Shown: positions 7,809 to 17,222 of the stretch, one piece after another | Numbering within the stretch: the stretch's first letter is position 1 | Layout: each line of letters begins with the position of its first letter | Assembly (NCBI RefSeq): GCF_008806385.1 | Contig: NZ_VZZK01000005.1 | Span: forward strand, 124,001-188,000 | Reading direction: 5' to 3' | Origin: Methylobacterium soli | GTDB taxonomy: Bacteria; Pseudomonadota; Alphaproteobacteria; Rhizobiales; Beijerinckiaceae | Length of the DNA: 64,000 bases | Notes under the pieces: model-generated | Databases searched by the model: none | Told to the model about the DNA's origin: nothing | What the model saw: only the letters and a program-made list of their open reading frames with translations | Made by a program: the position numbers and the translations under genes

Positions 7809-8753
7809 TCAGCCCTGCGCGGCGATGCGCGGGAGGAGCGGCGCGGCGGCCGGCACCAGGCGCGGAGGCCGCGCCGCCCGCACCGCGTTGAGGAAGCCTC
7901 GGGCGACCGCGCCGGCGATGTCGACCTCCGTCACCTTCTGCAGGCCCGACCAGGCCGGCATGCTGTTGACCTCCAGCACGAGGTATCCCCCCTGCCCGTC
8001 CTCGACGAGGTCGATCCCGGTATAATCGACCCCGATCGCCGCCGCGGCAGCCTCCGCCAGCGCGGCGGCCGCCTCCGGCATGGCCCAGGGCAGCGGACGC
8101 CCGCCCGCATGGACGTTGGTGATCCAGCCGTCGCCCTCTCGGATCATCCCGGCGATGGCCCGCCCCTCGCAGACGAAGACCCGGTAGTCGCGCCAGAGCC
8201 CGTCGGCGCGGGGAATGTAGCGCTGCAGGTAATAGACCCGGGCCACCGCGTCCTCCGAGGGCAGGTCCTCCGGCCGCTCGATCAGCTGCAAGCCCTCCCC
8301 CTGCGATCCGAACAGTGGCTTCAGGACGATCGGCCTGCCCGGCCGCGCCTCGCGGGCGACGAGCTCGGCCGCGGCCTCGCGGCTGGAGAACACGAAGGTA
8401 TCGGGCGTCGGCAGGCCGGCGCGGGCGACGAGGAGGCTCGTGGCCGCCTTGTCGACGGAGCGCTCGATGGCGACGGGGCTGTTCCAGACCGTGACGCCCG
8501 AGGCGACGAGGGCGTGCAGCACGCCGAGGCGCAGGGTCGTCGCCTCGAAGGTGCCGCCCGCGATGGTTCGCAGCAGCACCCCGTCGGGAAGCGCCTCGGC
8601 AAAGCCCGGCACCCGCAGCGGCTCGCCCTGCCCCGTCACGATGGCGACGTCGGCCAGCGAGAACAGCACCGGTTCGGCCCCGAGCGCCCGCAGAGCGGCG
8701 AGGAGCCGCCCCTTGTGCCAATTGCCGTTATCGGCAGCGAGCCCGATGCGCAT
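7809..8753 (-). CDS. RimK-type ATP-grasp ligase of the H4MPT cluster
   Basis: A 314-residue protein. The N-terminal domain (MRIGLAADNGNWHKGRLLAA) precedes an ATP-grasp core with VLKPLFGSQGEGLQLI (nucleotide-binding loop), YYLQRYIPRA, WRDYRVFVCEG and a metal-binding end LVLEVNSMPAWSGLQK. This matches the RimK/MptN group, which adds L-glutamate to cofactors. Methylofuran carries a long polyglutamate tail and H4MPT can carry glutamate, so glutamylation of one of these is the likely role. It is separated from mch by 204 bp with no gene and from the CitG-like gene by 4 bp. Confidence 0.75.
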   Translation of the reverse strand: MRIGLAADNGNWHKGRLLAALRALGAEPVLFSLADVAIVTGQGEPLRVPGFAEALPDGVLLRTIAGGTFEATTLRLGVLHALVASGVTVWNSPVAIERSVDKAATSLLVARAGLPTPDTFVFSSREAAAELVAREARPGRPIVLKPLFGSQGEGLQLIERPEDLPSEDAVARVYYLQRYIPRADGLWRDYRVFVCEGRAIAGMIREGDGWITNVHAGGRPLPWAMPEAAAALAEAAAAAIGVDYTGIDLVEDGQGGYLVLEVNSMPAWSGLQKVTEVDIAGAVARGFLNAVRAARPPRLVPAAAPLLPRIAAQG

Positions 8754-8957
8754 CGTGATCTGTCCTGTGGGGCCCGGGATGAGGGGAATCCTGCCGCCCG
8801 GCCATGTCTGCCCGGCCATGTCCGCTTGGCCATGTCCGCCCGAGGCGGCGCGACGCGGCCCGGATGACGGCCTCCCGATCGCGCGGGCGCGGGAGGCCGT
8901 CAACGGCCGCGTCTCACCCGCCACCGCGGGACGGAGCGGTCTCGCGGGGGTGGCGCG

Positions 8958-9932
8958 CTACGCGAAGGAGGCTTCCACCAGTTCCGGCATCAGGTGGCCG
9001 CCGCGGAAGCTCTTGCCGGTGGTGACCGAGGTGACGATGACCTCGGCGGGGCTGAACAGGGCGCCGTCGATCTTGTAGAAGTCGCCGTTCACCCGGCCGA
9101 AGACCTCCGCGAAGGGCGAGCCGTGGTCGCTGGAATTCGTCGAGGGCAGCTGCTCGGCGAGCTGGCGCGCATCGGCCTCGTCGGCCTCCACGAAGAGCTG
9201 CACCCGGCCGCCATAGATGATGGCGTCGTTGGTGCGGCCCATGGCCTGGATGAAGTCCGGGTGCTGGGGCGAGAGCGGGGCCGAGCCGATGCCGTCCACG
9301 ATCTTGTGCAGGTCGAACCCGACCGTGTGGGCCTTGTGCAGGGCCACTTCGAGGACGCGGGCGACGACCTGGGTGGAGCCGGCGAGCGATTGCGTCGGCG
9401 CGAAGATGAAGGTCACGTCCTCGGGGCGCAGGCCCGCGGCCTCCGCCACCTTGGCGACCACCGAGGCCGGCGGGCCGCTGGCGGCCTCGAGCACCAGGGC
9501 GGTCCGCGTCGCGGAATCGCGGTAGCCGAGCTCCTGGTAGAGGTCCTCCACGACCGCGACGGCGCGGCCGGGGCCGGAGCCGAGGGCGAAGAAGCCGGAA
9601 TCCCCGCTCTCGTCGGCGAGGCTCCAGCCCGCATACTGGCTGCCGAGGCAGGCGATCACCGGATCGGTGGCGTGGACCACCACGGAATAGGGCCAGGACG
9701 CGACCGGGCCCGAGGGGCTGATCGTGACCGTGCCTAGGCCTCCGAGGCAGATCTCGGCCATCCGCCGGCCCGCCTCGATCGAGCCGCGCACGCTCGCGCC
9801 GGCATCGACCATGCGGGCGCCGCCGGGTTCCTGGGTGACGGCGAGCCGCAGGACCTCCGCGTCAGCGACGAGGCGCTCCACCAGGGGAGCCGTCAGCGCG
9901 TTGACGCTCGGATACTTCACGGTCGTGCTCAT
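8958..9932 (-). CDS. mch: Methenyltetrahydromethanopterin cyclohydrolase
   Basis: A 324-residue cytosolic enzyme, the normal family length. It hydrolyses methenyl-H4MPT to formyl-H4MPT between MtdB and the Fhc complex. The N-terminus [20 protein letters not shown] and the phrases [29 protein letters not shown] and TIGFDLHK-like [18 protein letters not shown] identify it. Its 5' end overlaps the upstream ATP-grasp gene by 71 bp in another frame. The conserved N-terminus leaves little room for a later start, so the overlap looks real. A GAGGA ribosome-binding site precedes the ATG inside the upstream gene. Confidence 0.96.
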   Translation of the reverse strand: MSTTVKYPSVNALTAPLVERLVADAEVLRLAVTQEPGGARMVDAGASVRGSIEAGRRMAEICLGGLGTVTISPSGPVASWPYSVVVHATDPVIACLGSQYAGWSLADESGDSGFFALGSGPGRAVAVVEDLYQELGYRDSATRTALVLEAASGPPASVVAKVAEAAGLRPEDVTFIFAPTQSLAGSTQVVARVLEVALHKAHTVGFDLHKIVDGIGSAPLSPQHPDFIQAMGRTNDAIIYGGRVQLFVEADEADARQLAEQLPSTNSSDHGSPFAEVFGRVNGDFYKIDGALFSPAEVIVTSVTTGKSFRGGHLMPELVEASFA

Positions 9933-11070
9933 TCGTTTCCTCCTGGTCGAGGAGGGCCTGCAGATGCGCCGCCCTCTCCCGCAACATTCGCTTCACCGCG
10001 TCCGCATCCGCCCCCGTCGCCAGGAGGGTGCAGAGCGGCGCATCCCGGGCCACGTCCGTGCCGGCGCGGGGCCGGTCCCGCGCGTGATCGGGCCAGTCGA
10101 TCCGCGGCACCGGGTGGTAGTCCCGGGCCCCGTAACAGATCTCGGCGCCGGCTGCATCCACCGGTGGTGGGCCGAGATGCACGAGTCGGCCCGCGCTCGC
10201 CGCGACATGCGCGGAGATGAGGCTCGATCCCCGCCGGTCGAGGATGTCCAGGGTGGCGCCGGGGCGCGGGTTGATCTCGGTCAGCCACCATCGCGCCCCG
10301 TCCGAGAGGAGGTCGGCGCTCGCGAGACCGCGCAGGCCGGTCTCGGCGACCAGCCGGGCGATGGCCGCCGTGATCGCCGCCACGAGGCCCGGCTGCAGGG
10401 CCGGCGCGGCGTCGCGGCCCCGCGCGATCGCGCCGGCATACCGGAAGGGCCGCAGCCGCGACGGCAGGCTCCATTGCTCGGTCAGCGCCAGGACGGCGAG
10501 GTCGCGCCCATCCGCCAGGATGTTGAGCGCGAAGGCCCGGCCGGGCATGCGGGCCTGGAAGTAGTGGCCGGTGGGCGCGCGCCCCCGCGTCGCCGCCCGG
10601 ATATGGCTGCCGCCCGAACCGCCGACGCGCTTGAGCAGGTAGCGCCCCGGTTCCTCCACGGGCCCCGTCGTCACGGCCGGGTGGGGAATGGCGAGGCGCG
10701 CGCAGAGGGCCGCCATCCCGAACGGGTCCTTGAGGATCGCCACCGTCTCGGGGGCGGCGCCGAGCAGGCGGTGGCGCGCGGCGATCCGGGCCATCAAATC
10801 CGGCGCGCCCTCGAAGCCGCTGCCGAGGACGAGGCCGAGCGAGCGGCCGCCGGCCAGCGCCGCCAGCGCCTCGATCTGCGCCAGCGCGCCGGCCCCGCCG
10901 AGCCGCGTCGCCCCGAAGCGGCCCCGCAGGGGCCGGTAGGCCTCGGCCAGCGCCAGGGTGTCGGCGTCGCCGAAGAGGTCGGCGACGTAGGGCCGAAGCC
11001 CGGCGCGCCGCGCGGCCTCCGCGAGCGCCCGGCCGGACTGGGCGGCGATCAGGATCGCGTCGCCGCCCAT
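9862..11070 (-). CDS. ATP-grasp protein between mtdB and mch (OrfY-like)
   Basis: A 402-residue protein. An N-terminal nucleotide-binding-like domain ([20 protein letters not shown], then a VADLFGD turn) is followed by an ATP-grasp core with [17 protein letters not shown], and [16 protein letters not shown] as the metal-binding strand. Its position between mtdB and mch matches the M. extorquens gene known as orfY, required for C1 metabolism. The archaeal counterpart MfnD ligates glutamate to tyramine in methanofuran. A similar glutamate-tyrosine ligation for methylofuran is possible but unproven. Its last 23 residues overlap the start of mch. It starts 37 bp after the mtdB stop. Confidence 0.75.
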   Translation of the reverse strand: MGGDAILIAAQSGRALAEAARRAGLRPYVADLFGDADTLALAEAYRPLRGRFGATRLGGAGALAQIEALAALAGGRSLGLVLGSGFEGAPDLMARIAARHRLLGAAPETVAILKDPFGMAALCARLAIPHPAVTTGPVEEPGRYLLKRVGGSGGSHIRAATRGRAPTGHYFQARMPGRAFALNILADGRDLAVLALTEQWSLPSRLRPFRYAGAIARGRDAAPALQPGLVAAITAAIARLVAETGLRGLASADLLSDGARWWLTEINPRPGATLDILDRRGSSLISAHVAASAGRLVHLGPPPVDAAGAEICYGARDYHPVPRIDWPDHARDRPRAGTDVARDAPLCTLLATGADADAVKRMLRERAAHLQALLDQEETNEHDREVSERQRADGSPGGAPRR

Positions 11071-11107
11071 CGGGGCGCGGCCCCGCGCCCTGCCCCGCGC
11101 CCTCGCC

Positions 11108-12001
11108 TCAGCCCGCGATCTCGACGGCGAGCGCGAAGGCGTCGCGGAAATCGAGGCAGAGGGGCTGGTCGGAATCCAGCATCCGGCGGAACAGCCGGCA
11201 CTGGGTCTGGTACTTCACGTTGCCGACCGCGAGCGCGCCGATGCCGAGGCCCTTGCCGGTGGGCAAGGCCACGTCGACGGCGTTGACGTCGATGCCCGCG
11301 ATGCCGGCCGGCGGCACGGCGTTGACGTCCGAGGCGACCAGGAGCTTCGGGGCCGATTCAAGGTCCTCCGCCGACAGGATCGGGATGCCGGCGGGGCCGG
11401 CCGAGAGGATCACCTCGGCATCGCGGATCGCCTCGCGCCGTGCCTCCGGGGTCGAGCCGTCGACCGCCCCGACCTCGATGCCGAAGCGCCACTTCATCGT
11501 GAAGGCGATCTTCGAGACCCGCTCCTCGCCGTCATGGCCGACGAGCACCGACTTGGCGCCCTCGAGCGCCCCGATCACCGCCGCCACGTAGGCGACGACG
11601 CCCGCGCCCCCGAAGATGACGATGCGCTTGCCCTTGAGGTCGGTGTTGAACTTCGTCCGCAGGGCGCGCGCCACCTCCGCCACCATGGCGGCGCCGGTGG
11701 TGAAGGAGCCGGCGGGGTCGGCGAAGATGTGGTTGGCGAAGGGCGGCACGAAGGCCTTCTTCGCCCGGTCCACCATGTCGAGGGCGTCCTCGGCATTCTT
11801 GCCGCCGATGAACAGGCCGGTGCGCGGCCCGTCCTGGGGCGCGCGGGAGAAGATCGAGTCCTGGGTCAGCGAGACCACGTCGGCGAGATCGACCCCCGTA
11901 TAGGTCACGATGGTCTCGAACCCGGCATCGATGGCCATGTTCACGTCGAACGGGCTCATGTGCTTGAGGGGCGTGAGCATGTGCAGGATCGAGCGGGCCA
12001 T
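11108..12001 (-). CDS. mtdB: NAD(P)-dependent methylene-H4MPT dehydrogenase
   Basis: A 297-residue enzyme, identical in length to M. extorquens MtdB. It oxidises methylene-H4MPT to methenyl-H4MPT using NAD+ or NADP+. The start MARSILHMLTPLKHMSPFDV is diagnostic; the nucleotide-binding turn is IVIFGGAGVVAYVAA. DVALPTGKGLGIGALAVGN near the end is also typical. I chose the ATG with a GGAGAC-type site in front of it rather than an upstream in-frame start that adds an arginine-rich tail. It is the first gene of the mtdB-orfY-mch transcription direction, with a 196-bp upstream gap likely holding the promoter. Confidence 0.95.
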   Translation of the reverse strand: MARSILHMLTPLKHMSPFDVNMAIDAGFETIVTYTGVDLADVVSLTQDSIFSRAPQDGPRTGLFIGGKNAEDALDMVDRAKKAFVPPFANHIFADPAGSFTTGAAMVAEVARALRTKFNTDLKGKRIVIFGGAGVVAYVAAVIGALEGAKSVLVGHDGEERVSKIAFTMKWRFGIEVGAVDGSTPEARREAIRDAEVILSAGPAGIPILSAEDLESAPKLLVASDVNAVPPAGIAGIDVNAVDVALPTGKGLGIGALAVGNVKYQTQCRLFRRMLDSDQPLCLDFRDAFALAVEIAG

Positions 12002-12197
12002 GGTCGGTCTCCTTCCCCCAAAAATCGTCGCGCGCGCGCCAAGTCCCGGGCGCCGTACGCGTCTCCGTTCCAAAGCCGGTTGCAACCCCTGCGGTCAAGC
12101 GCCGGATTGCGGGAGGGGGCCTGCGCCGACGGAGGAGGTGGAGGGTCGCATCCGGCATCGCAGGCCCCGGCGTACACCCCCGTAGGCCGGCAACACC

Positions 12198-13205
12198 TCA
12201 CTCCGCCGTGATCGCCGCTCCCGTATTGCGCCCGCGCGCGATCAGGAAGCGCAAGGGACCCGGGCGCTCGATCTCGGCGACGAGGGCCCGGGCCTCCGCC
12301 TCCGAGGGCAGGAGGGCGAAGCCGGTCGGTCCCCAGGAGCTCTGGCCGTAGCCGGCGATGCCGCGGGCCGCGATCATTGCCAGAGCCTCGGCGACGGCGG
12401 GGCTGGCGTAGCGGCCGCCCTGATGGGGGGCGAAATGGTCGCCGATGCGGCGCTGGATCGTCGTGATGCCGGTCCCGAAGGCCTGCGCGTCGGCCACGAT
12501 TGCGGCCGGCATCACCTGCATCAGCACGGTCCGGCAGATCTCGGCGGCCTGGTCGGCGGGGAAGCGCGGAAGGTCGCGGAAGGCCTCGACCTCGCGGCTC
12601 CCATGCACGCCCGTCATGCCTTCGTCGAGGATCAGGACGACGCGCCAGGCCTCCGGATAGGGCAGCCGGGCGATGACGGGGGGCGGGCTGCCCCCCGCGT
12701 CGCGCCCGCCATCCACGATGAGGCCGCCCTGCGTGAAGGCCGCGAGCCCGACGCCGGAGCGGTTGCCGCGATCGAGGGCGTCGGCGAAATCCGCCGGAGC
12801 GAAGGGGCGGCCCGCGAGGCGCGCGAGGGCGGCCGCCACCGCGAGGGCGAGTTGCGTGCCCGAGCCGAAGCCCGCATGGGGCGGGATCGCCGCCGCGACC
12901 CGGAGGGAGGCGGCCTCGGGAATGCCGAGATGGGCGGCGGCGGCGCGCGCGTAGCCCCGCACGCGCTCGGCCTCGGGGCCCGCCACGTCGAGACGCTCGT
13001 TCCGGGTCGCGGTGATCTCGACCGCGGGCGCGTCGACCGCGAGCCCGATGCTGCCGAAGCGCCGGCCGAGGCCGCCATGGAGGTCGAGGAAGCCGAAATG
13101 CAGCCGGGCCGGCGCCCTGACGCGGATTGATGCCGCGCGCCTGCCGGCCCCCTCGCCCGCGCCGACCTCCATTACCCCCTCGCTCCGATCCGGGACCTCA
13201 GCCAC
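12198..13205 (-). CDS. mptG: Beta-ribofuranosylaminobenzene 5'-phosphate synthase (GHMP-kinase family)
   Basis: About 335 residues. MptG joins 4-hydroxybenzoate or p-aminobenzoate to phosphoribosyl pyrophosphate, the first committed step of (tetrahydro)methanopterin synthesis. Diagnostic parts are RVRAPARLHFGFLDLHG, the GHMP ATP loop AIPPHAGFGSGTQLALAVAA, DRGNRSGVGLAAFTQGGLIV and GYGQSSWGPTGFAL. I chose the GTG at 13205 because AGAGGGA lies 6 bp upstream; an ATG at 13172 is a close alternative giving 324 residues. It is divergent from fhcB and is followed by a 196-bp gap before mtdB on the same strand. Confidence 0.88.
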   Translation of the reverse strand: MAEVPDRSEGVMEVGAGEGAGRRAASIRVRAPARLHFGFLDLHGGLGRRFGSIGLAVDAPAVEITATRNERLDVAGPEAERVRGYARAAAAHLGIPEAASLRVAAAIPPHAGFGSGTQLALAVAAALARLAGRPFAPADFADALDRGNRSGVGLAAFTQGGLIVDGGRDAGGSPPPVIARLPYPEAWRVVLILDEGMTGVHGSREVEAFRDLPRFPADQAAEICRTVLMQVMPAAIVADAQAFGTGITTIQRRIGDHFAPHQGGRYASPAVAEALAMIAARGIAGYGQSSWGPTGFALLPSEAEARALVAEIERPGPLRFLIARGRNTGAAITAE

Positions 13206-13533
13206 GATGATCCCTCTTGCTCCGTTCCGGTCATGCGGAGGGCCGCTGGCGCCGGTTCCATGGGCGGAACCTGGCGGCCGGACGGGGCTTCGCCGCGAAG
13301 CGGGCTTGTCCCACGGAGGGCCCGTTCGGAGCAACCGTCGATCCCGCCCGGACGATCCTGAGAAAGGCGGAAATCTGTCACCGGGCCTTGCTTGGCGCGC
13401 TTGACCGATGCAAATGTTCGCCCCCCGTGCATCGGCCGACGGGGGCCCCGAGGGGTCCCGACCGGTCGCGCAGGCCCTGCCTGGGCTGCGCCGACCCCGC
13501 GATGCTCCAACAACGCATGCAAGGTGAGGGTGG
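13206..13533. promoter_or_regulatory. Divergent control region mptG / fhcBADC with an inverted repeat
   Basis: This 328-bp non-coding stretch separates two divergent C1 transcription units and should hold both promoters. At 13406-13434 the 7-bp arms CGATGCA and TGCATCG flank a 15-bp spacer, directly after TTGAC at 13401. This has the form of an operator beside a -35 element, but I find no convincing -10 hexamer. The first 120 bp are GC-rich with nothing recognisable. Confidence 0.4.
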
Positions 13534-14607
13534 ATGGCAGCCTGGGTGAAGGGTGGGGCGACGGATGCGGAGACCGCCATCGCGGCGGCCGCGACCCTGC
13601 TCGCCGCCGCGCGCGCGCCGGTCGTGGCCGGTCTCTGCGCCGAGCTCGCCGCGGTGCGCGCGGCCATCCACCTGGCGGGCACGCTGGGCGCCTCCCTCGA
13701 CACCGCCGGCGCCGCCGGAACCTACGCGGAGCTCGGCGCGCTGAGCCGCACCGGCGCCATGCTGACGACCCCCGCCGAGGCGCTCGGCCGGGCCGATACG
13801 GTGCTGGTCCTCGGGGCCGCGCCCTGGGACGCGCCGATCCTGCCGGCCCTCGCGGCCGGGGCGCCGACCCGCGGGCGCGCGGCCGGGACCGAGCGCGCCC
13901 TCCTGTCCATCGGCGGCCCGGGCAACGGGGCGACGCGCCACGTCGCCTATCCGCAGGAATCGGGCGCGCTCGCGCTCTCGGTCGCGCATCTGCGCGCCTT
14001 CGCCAAGGGGCATCTTGCCGGCGAGTCGGCCTATGCCGACCTCGCCCGGCGGCTGTTCGCGGCCCAGTACGGCGTCGCGGTCTACGACCCGGCGGAACTC
14101 GGCGAGCTCGGCATCGAGATGCTGCAGGGCCTCGTCAAGGATCTCAACGAGACCACCCGCTTCTTCACGCTCCCGCTCTCGGGCCCGAACCAGGACCGGG
14201 CCGTGGTCCAGCTCTCGGCCTGGACCACCGGCCAGGCGCCCCGCCTCGGCTTCGGCCGCGGCCTGCCCGAGCATGATCCCTGGCGCTTCGACAGCGCCCG
14301 GCAGGTGCGGGCTGGCGAGGCCGACGCCGCCCTCTGGCTCGCCTCCCTGCCCAGCCCCCGCCCCGACTGGCTCGGGCGCCTGCCCTCCGTCGCCATCGTG
14401 GGCGAGGGCAGCCCCGACGCGGTGGCGGATGCCGCCGAGATCGTGATCGCGGTGGGCGTGCCCGGTGAGAGCACCGGCGGCGCCCTCTGGAACGAGGGCC
14501 GCGCCACGGTGACGTACCAGCCCGCCACCGGCGCGCCCGCCGAACTCACCGCCGCCGACGTGCTCGGCCGAATCCGCGACCGCCTCACCGATCAGAAAGG
14601 CGCCTGA
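13534..14607 (+). CDS. fhcB: Formyltransferase/hydrolase complex subunit B
   Basis: A 357-residue subunit of the cytosolic Fhc complex, which transfers the formyl group from formyl-H4MPT to methylofuran and hydrolyses it to formate. It is related to FwdB/FmdB, the molybdopterin subunit of archaeal formylmethanofuran dehydrogenase. Unlike the archaeal protein it contains only one cysteine (Cys35), so it cannot hold an iron-sulfur cluster and lacks the N-terminal cluster motif. Phrases such as PVVAGLCAELAAVRAA and FFTLPLSGPNQDRAVVQLS fit the methylotroph family. A GAGGGTGG ribosome-binding site precedes the ATG. Its stop overlaps the fhcA start (TGATG). Confidence 0.92.
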   Translation: MAAWVKGGATDAETAIAAAATLLAAARAPVVAGLCAELAAVRAAIHLAGTLGASLDTAGAAGTYAELGALSRTGAMLTTPAEALGRADTVLVLGAAPWDAPILPALAAGAPTRGRAAGTERALLSIGGPGNGATRHVAYPQESGALALSVAHLRAFAKGHLAGESAYADLARRLFAAQYGVAVYDPAELGELGIEMLQGLVKDLNETTRFFTLPLSGPNQDRAVVQLSAWTTGQAPRLGFGRGLPEHDPWRFDSARQVRAGEADAALWLASLPSPRPDWLGRLPSVAIVGEGSPDAVADAAEIVIAVGVPGESTGGALWNEGRATVTYQPATGAPAELTAADVLGRIRDRLTDQKGA

Positions 14608-16250
14608 TGCTGACCCGGATCAGTGGTGGACGGGTCGTCGACCCGACCGCGGGACGTGACGCCGTCGGCGACGTCTGGATCGAGGACGGGCGCGTCGTCG
14701 CTCCCTCCGAGCGCCAGCCCGACCGCACCATCGACGCCACCGGCTGCGTCGTGATGGCGGGCGGCGTCGAGGTTCATTCCCATATCGCGGGCGGCAACGT
14801 GGTGCTGTCGCGCCTGCTCCTGCCCGACCTCTACGTGAGCGAGGCCGCGCCCGAGGGCCACCCCTTCGCGCATGCGGGCGGCTCGGCCGCCTGGATCGGC
14901 GCGAACTATGCCCGGATGGGCTACACCACCGCGGTCGAACCCGCGATGCCCCCGGTCAGCGCCCTCTCGACCCAGCTCGAACTCGCCGACATCCCGCTCC
15001 TCGACCGGGCCGCGCTCTGCGTGATGGGCAATGACGACCACCTGCTCCAGCTCCTGCGCGACCGCGAGGGCAAGGCGGCGGTGCGCGACCTCGTGGCGCT
15101 CAACGTCGCGACCTCGCGGGCGCTCGGCGTCAAGTGCATCAATGCGGGCGGCGCCTCCGCCTTCAAGGACGGCGCCCTGACGCTGAGCCTCGACGACGAG
15201 ATCCCGACCTACGGCCTCTCGACGCGCAAGATCATGACCGCGCTCCTCGACGCGGTGGAGGAGATCGGCGTGCCGCACCCGCTGCACGTCCATTGCAACA
15301 ATCTCGGGCTTCCGGGCGCGGACAATTCCTTCGTGGCGACCCTGGAGGCGGCGGAGGGCCGGCGCATCCACTTCGCGCATGCCCAGTTCTACGCCTACGG
15401 CGTCGTCGATCCCGAGAACCCGATGACGGGGGGCTTCCGCTCGGCGGCCGCCCGCATCACCGAGGCCATTGAGGCGCACCCGAACGCGACCTTCGACGTC
15501 GGCCAGGTGGTGTTCGGCCAGACCGTGACGATCTCGCTCGACATCCTGCGCCAGTTCGCTGGCCGCAAGGGCGCCAACCCGAAGAAGTGGATCCTCACGG
15601 CGGGCGATGCCGAGGGCGGCGGCGTGGTGCCGTTCCTCTACCGGCCGCGGGGCCCGACGAGCTCGTTGCAATGGGCGATCGGCCTCGAGCTGATGCTGCT
15701 GTCGCGCGATCCCGAGCGCACCATCCTGACGACCGACCACCCGAATGGCGGCCCGTTCACGGAATATCCGCGCATCATCCACCTGTTGATGGACAAGGAG
15801 GCGCGCGACCGCGAGATCGCGACCCTGCCGAAGGTGGTGGGCGAGCGCTCCTCCCTGCCCGGGATCGAGCGCGAGTACACCCTCTCGGAGATCGCGCAGC
15901 TGACCCGCTCCGGTCCGGCCAAGCTCCTCGGCCTCGACGATCGCGGCCATCTGCGGGCCGGCGCGCGGGCCGACGTCGCGATCTACCGCGACGACCGGGA
16001 CCGGACCGCGATGTTCTCCCGGGCGCGGCTCGTCCTGAAGGACGGCGTCACCATCGTGGAGGACGGCGAGGTGGTGGATTGGCGCGCCGGCCACACCCTC
16101 GAATTGTCGGTCGAATCCGACAAGGCGATGGCGCGGCGCACCGACACCTACCTGCAGGACCGCTTCGGCCAGGGGCTTGCCAGCTTCGCGGTGCCGGACG
16201 AGGCCTTCCCGGTCGCGGATGTGTTCGAGGACGTGGCATGCCGGGCGTGA
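14607..16250 (+). CDS. fhcA: Formyltransferase/hydrolase complex subunit A (amidohydrolase)
   Basis: A 547-residue subunit with an amidohydrolase fold, responsible for hydrolysing formylmethylofuran to formate. The N-terminal DATGCVVMAGGVEVHSHIAG carries the metal-binding His-Ser-His. KCINAGGASAFKDGALTLS probably supplies the metal-bridging Lys, and LHVHCNNLG and LTTDHPNGGPFTEYPR follow as further metal and substrate residues. Length and motifs match FhcA of M. extorquens and FwdA of methanogens. It is the second gene of fhcBADC and overlaps fhcB by one base. Confidence 0.95.
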   Translation: MLTRISGGRVVDPTAGRDAVGDVWIEDGRVVAPSERQPDRTIDATGCVVMAGGVEVHSHIAGGNVVLSRLLLPDLYVSEAAPEGHPFAHAGGSAAWIGANYARMGYTTAVEPAMPPVSALSTQLELADIPLLDRAALCVMGNDDHLLQLLRDREGKAAVRDLVALNVATSRALGVKCINAGGASAFKDGALTLSLDDEIPTYGLSTRKIMTALLDAVEEIGVPHPLHVHCNNLGLPGADNSFVATLEAAEGRRIHFAHAQFYAYGVVDPENPMTGGFRSAAARITEAIEAHPNATFDVGQVVFGQTVTISLDILRQFAGRKGANPKKWILTAGDAEGGGVVPFLYRPRGPTSSLQWAIGLELMLLSRDPERTILTTDHPNGGPFTEYPRIIHLLMDKEARDREIATLPKVVGERSSLPGIEREYTLSEIAQLTRSGPAKLLGLDDRGHLRAGARADVAIYRDDRDRTAMFSRARLVLKDGVTIVEDGEVVDWRAGHTLELSVESDKAMARRTDTYLQDRFGQGLASFAVPDEAFPVADVFEDVACRA

Positions 16251-16274
16251 TTGTGAGGCGGTGCGTGAGGACCG

Positions 16275-17222
16275 GTGGCTGAGATGGCGGAACTCACCCT
16301 GAACGGCATCAAGGTGGAGGACACCTTCGCCGAGGCCTTCGACGTCGCGGGCACCGCGATCATCGTCACCAACGACACCGCCAAATGGGCGATGATCGCG
16401 GCCGTGACGATGACCGGGTTCGCGACCTCCGTGATCGGCTGCGGCGCCGAGGCCGGCATTGATGCCGAGCTCTCGCCCGAGGAGACCCCGGACGGGCGGC
16501 CCGGCGTGCGCATCCTGCTCTTCGGCTTCGAGCCGAACGGGCTGAAGGAGCAGCTCCTCAAGCGCGTCGGACAATGCATCCTCACCTGCCCGGGGACGGC
16601 CTGCTACGCGGGCGTCGACGGGCCGACGAAGATCAAGCTCGGCGGCGCCATCCGGTATTTCGGCGACGGTTTCGCGGTGGCCAAGCGCCTGACGGACGAG
16701 ACCGGAAAGAGCCGTCGCTACTGGCGCATCCCCGTCATGGACGGCGAGTTCCTGTGCGAGGATTTCGTGCGGGCGGTGGACGGCGCGGTGGGCGGCGGCA
16801 ACCTGCTCTTTCTCGGCCGCAAGCACGCCGACACGCTGAAGGTCGCCGAGATCGCCGTCGAGGCGGCCCGCGCGGTGCCGGGCGCGATCCTGCCCTTCCC
16901 GGGCGGCATCGTGCGCTCCGGCTCCAAGGTCGGCGGGCGGACCAAGGGCATGATGGCCTCCACGAACGACGCCTATTGCCCGACGCTGAAGGGCCGGGCC
17001 GGCTCCGCCCTGCCGCCCGAATGCGGCGTGGTGCTGGAGATCGTCATCGACGCCCTCACCTCCGGGGCGGTCGCCGAGTCGATGCGCGCGGCGCTCCACG
17101 CCTCTACGGAGGTCGGCGCGCGCCACGGGCTCGTGGCGGTCACGGCCGGCAATTACGGCGGCAATCTCGGCCGCCACCACTACCATCTCCGGGACCTCCT
17201 CACGAAACCAGGTGCAGCATGA
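16275..17222 (+). CDS. fhcD: Formyl-methylofuran:H4MPT formyltransferase, Fhc subunit D
   Basis: A 315-residue subunit homologous to archaeal Ftr, moving the formyl group between H4MPT and methylofuran. Diagnostic sequence: LNGIKVEDTFAEAFDV at the N-terminus, CPGTACYAGV, KLGGAIRYFGDGF and FPGGIVRSGSKVGG. The GTG at 16275 gives MAEMAEL; an in-frame ATG at 16284 is equally possible. It follows fhcA by 24 bp, and its stop overlaps the fhcC ATG. Confidence 0.95.
   Translation: MAEMAELTLNGIKVEDTFAEAFDVAGTAIIVTNDTAKWAMIAAVTMTGFATSVIGCGAEAGIDAELSPEETPDGRPGVRILLFGFEPNGLKEQLLKRVGQCILTCPGTACYAGVDGPTKIKLGGAIRYFGDGFAVAKRLTDETGKSRRYWRIPVMDGEFLCEDFVRAVDGAVGGGNLLFLGRKHADTLKVAEIAVEAARAVPGAILPFPGGIVRSGSKVGGRTKGMMASTNDAYCPTLKGRAGSALPPECGVVLEIVIDALTSGAVAESMRAALHASTEVGARHGLVAVTAGNYGGNLGRHHYHLRDLLTKPGAA

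Noticed and set aside
14592..17186. 864-codon open frame antisense to fhcA and fhcD
   Set aside because: It mirrors the codon bias of the Fhc genes and has low-complexity His/Arg/Asp content without motifs.
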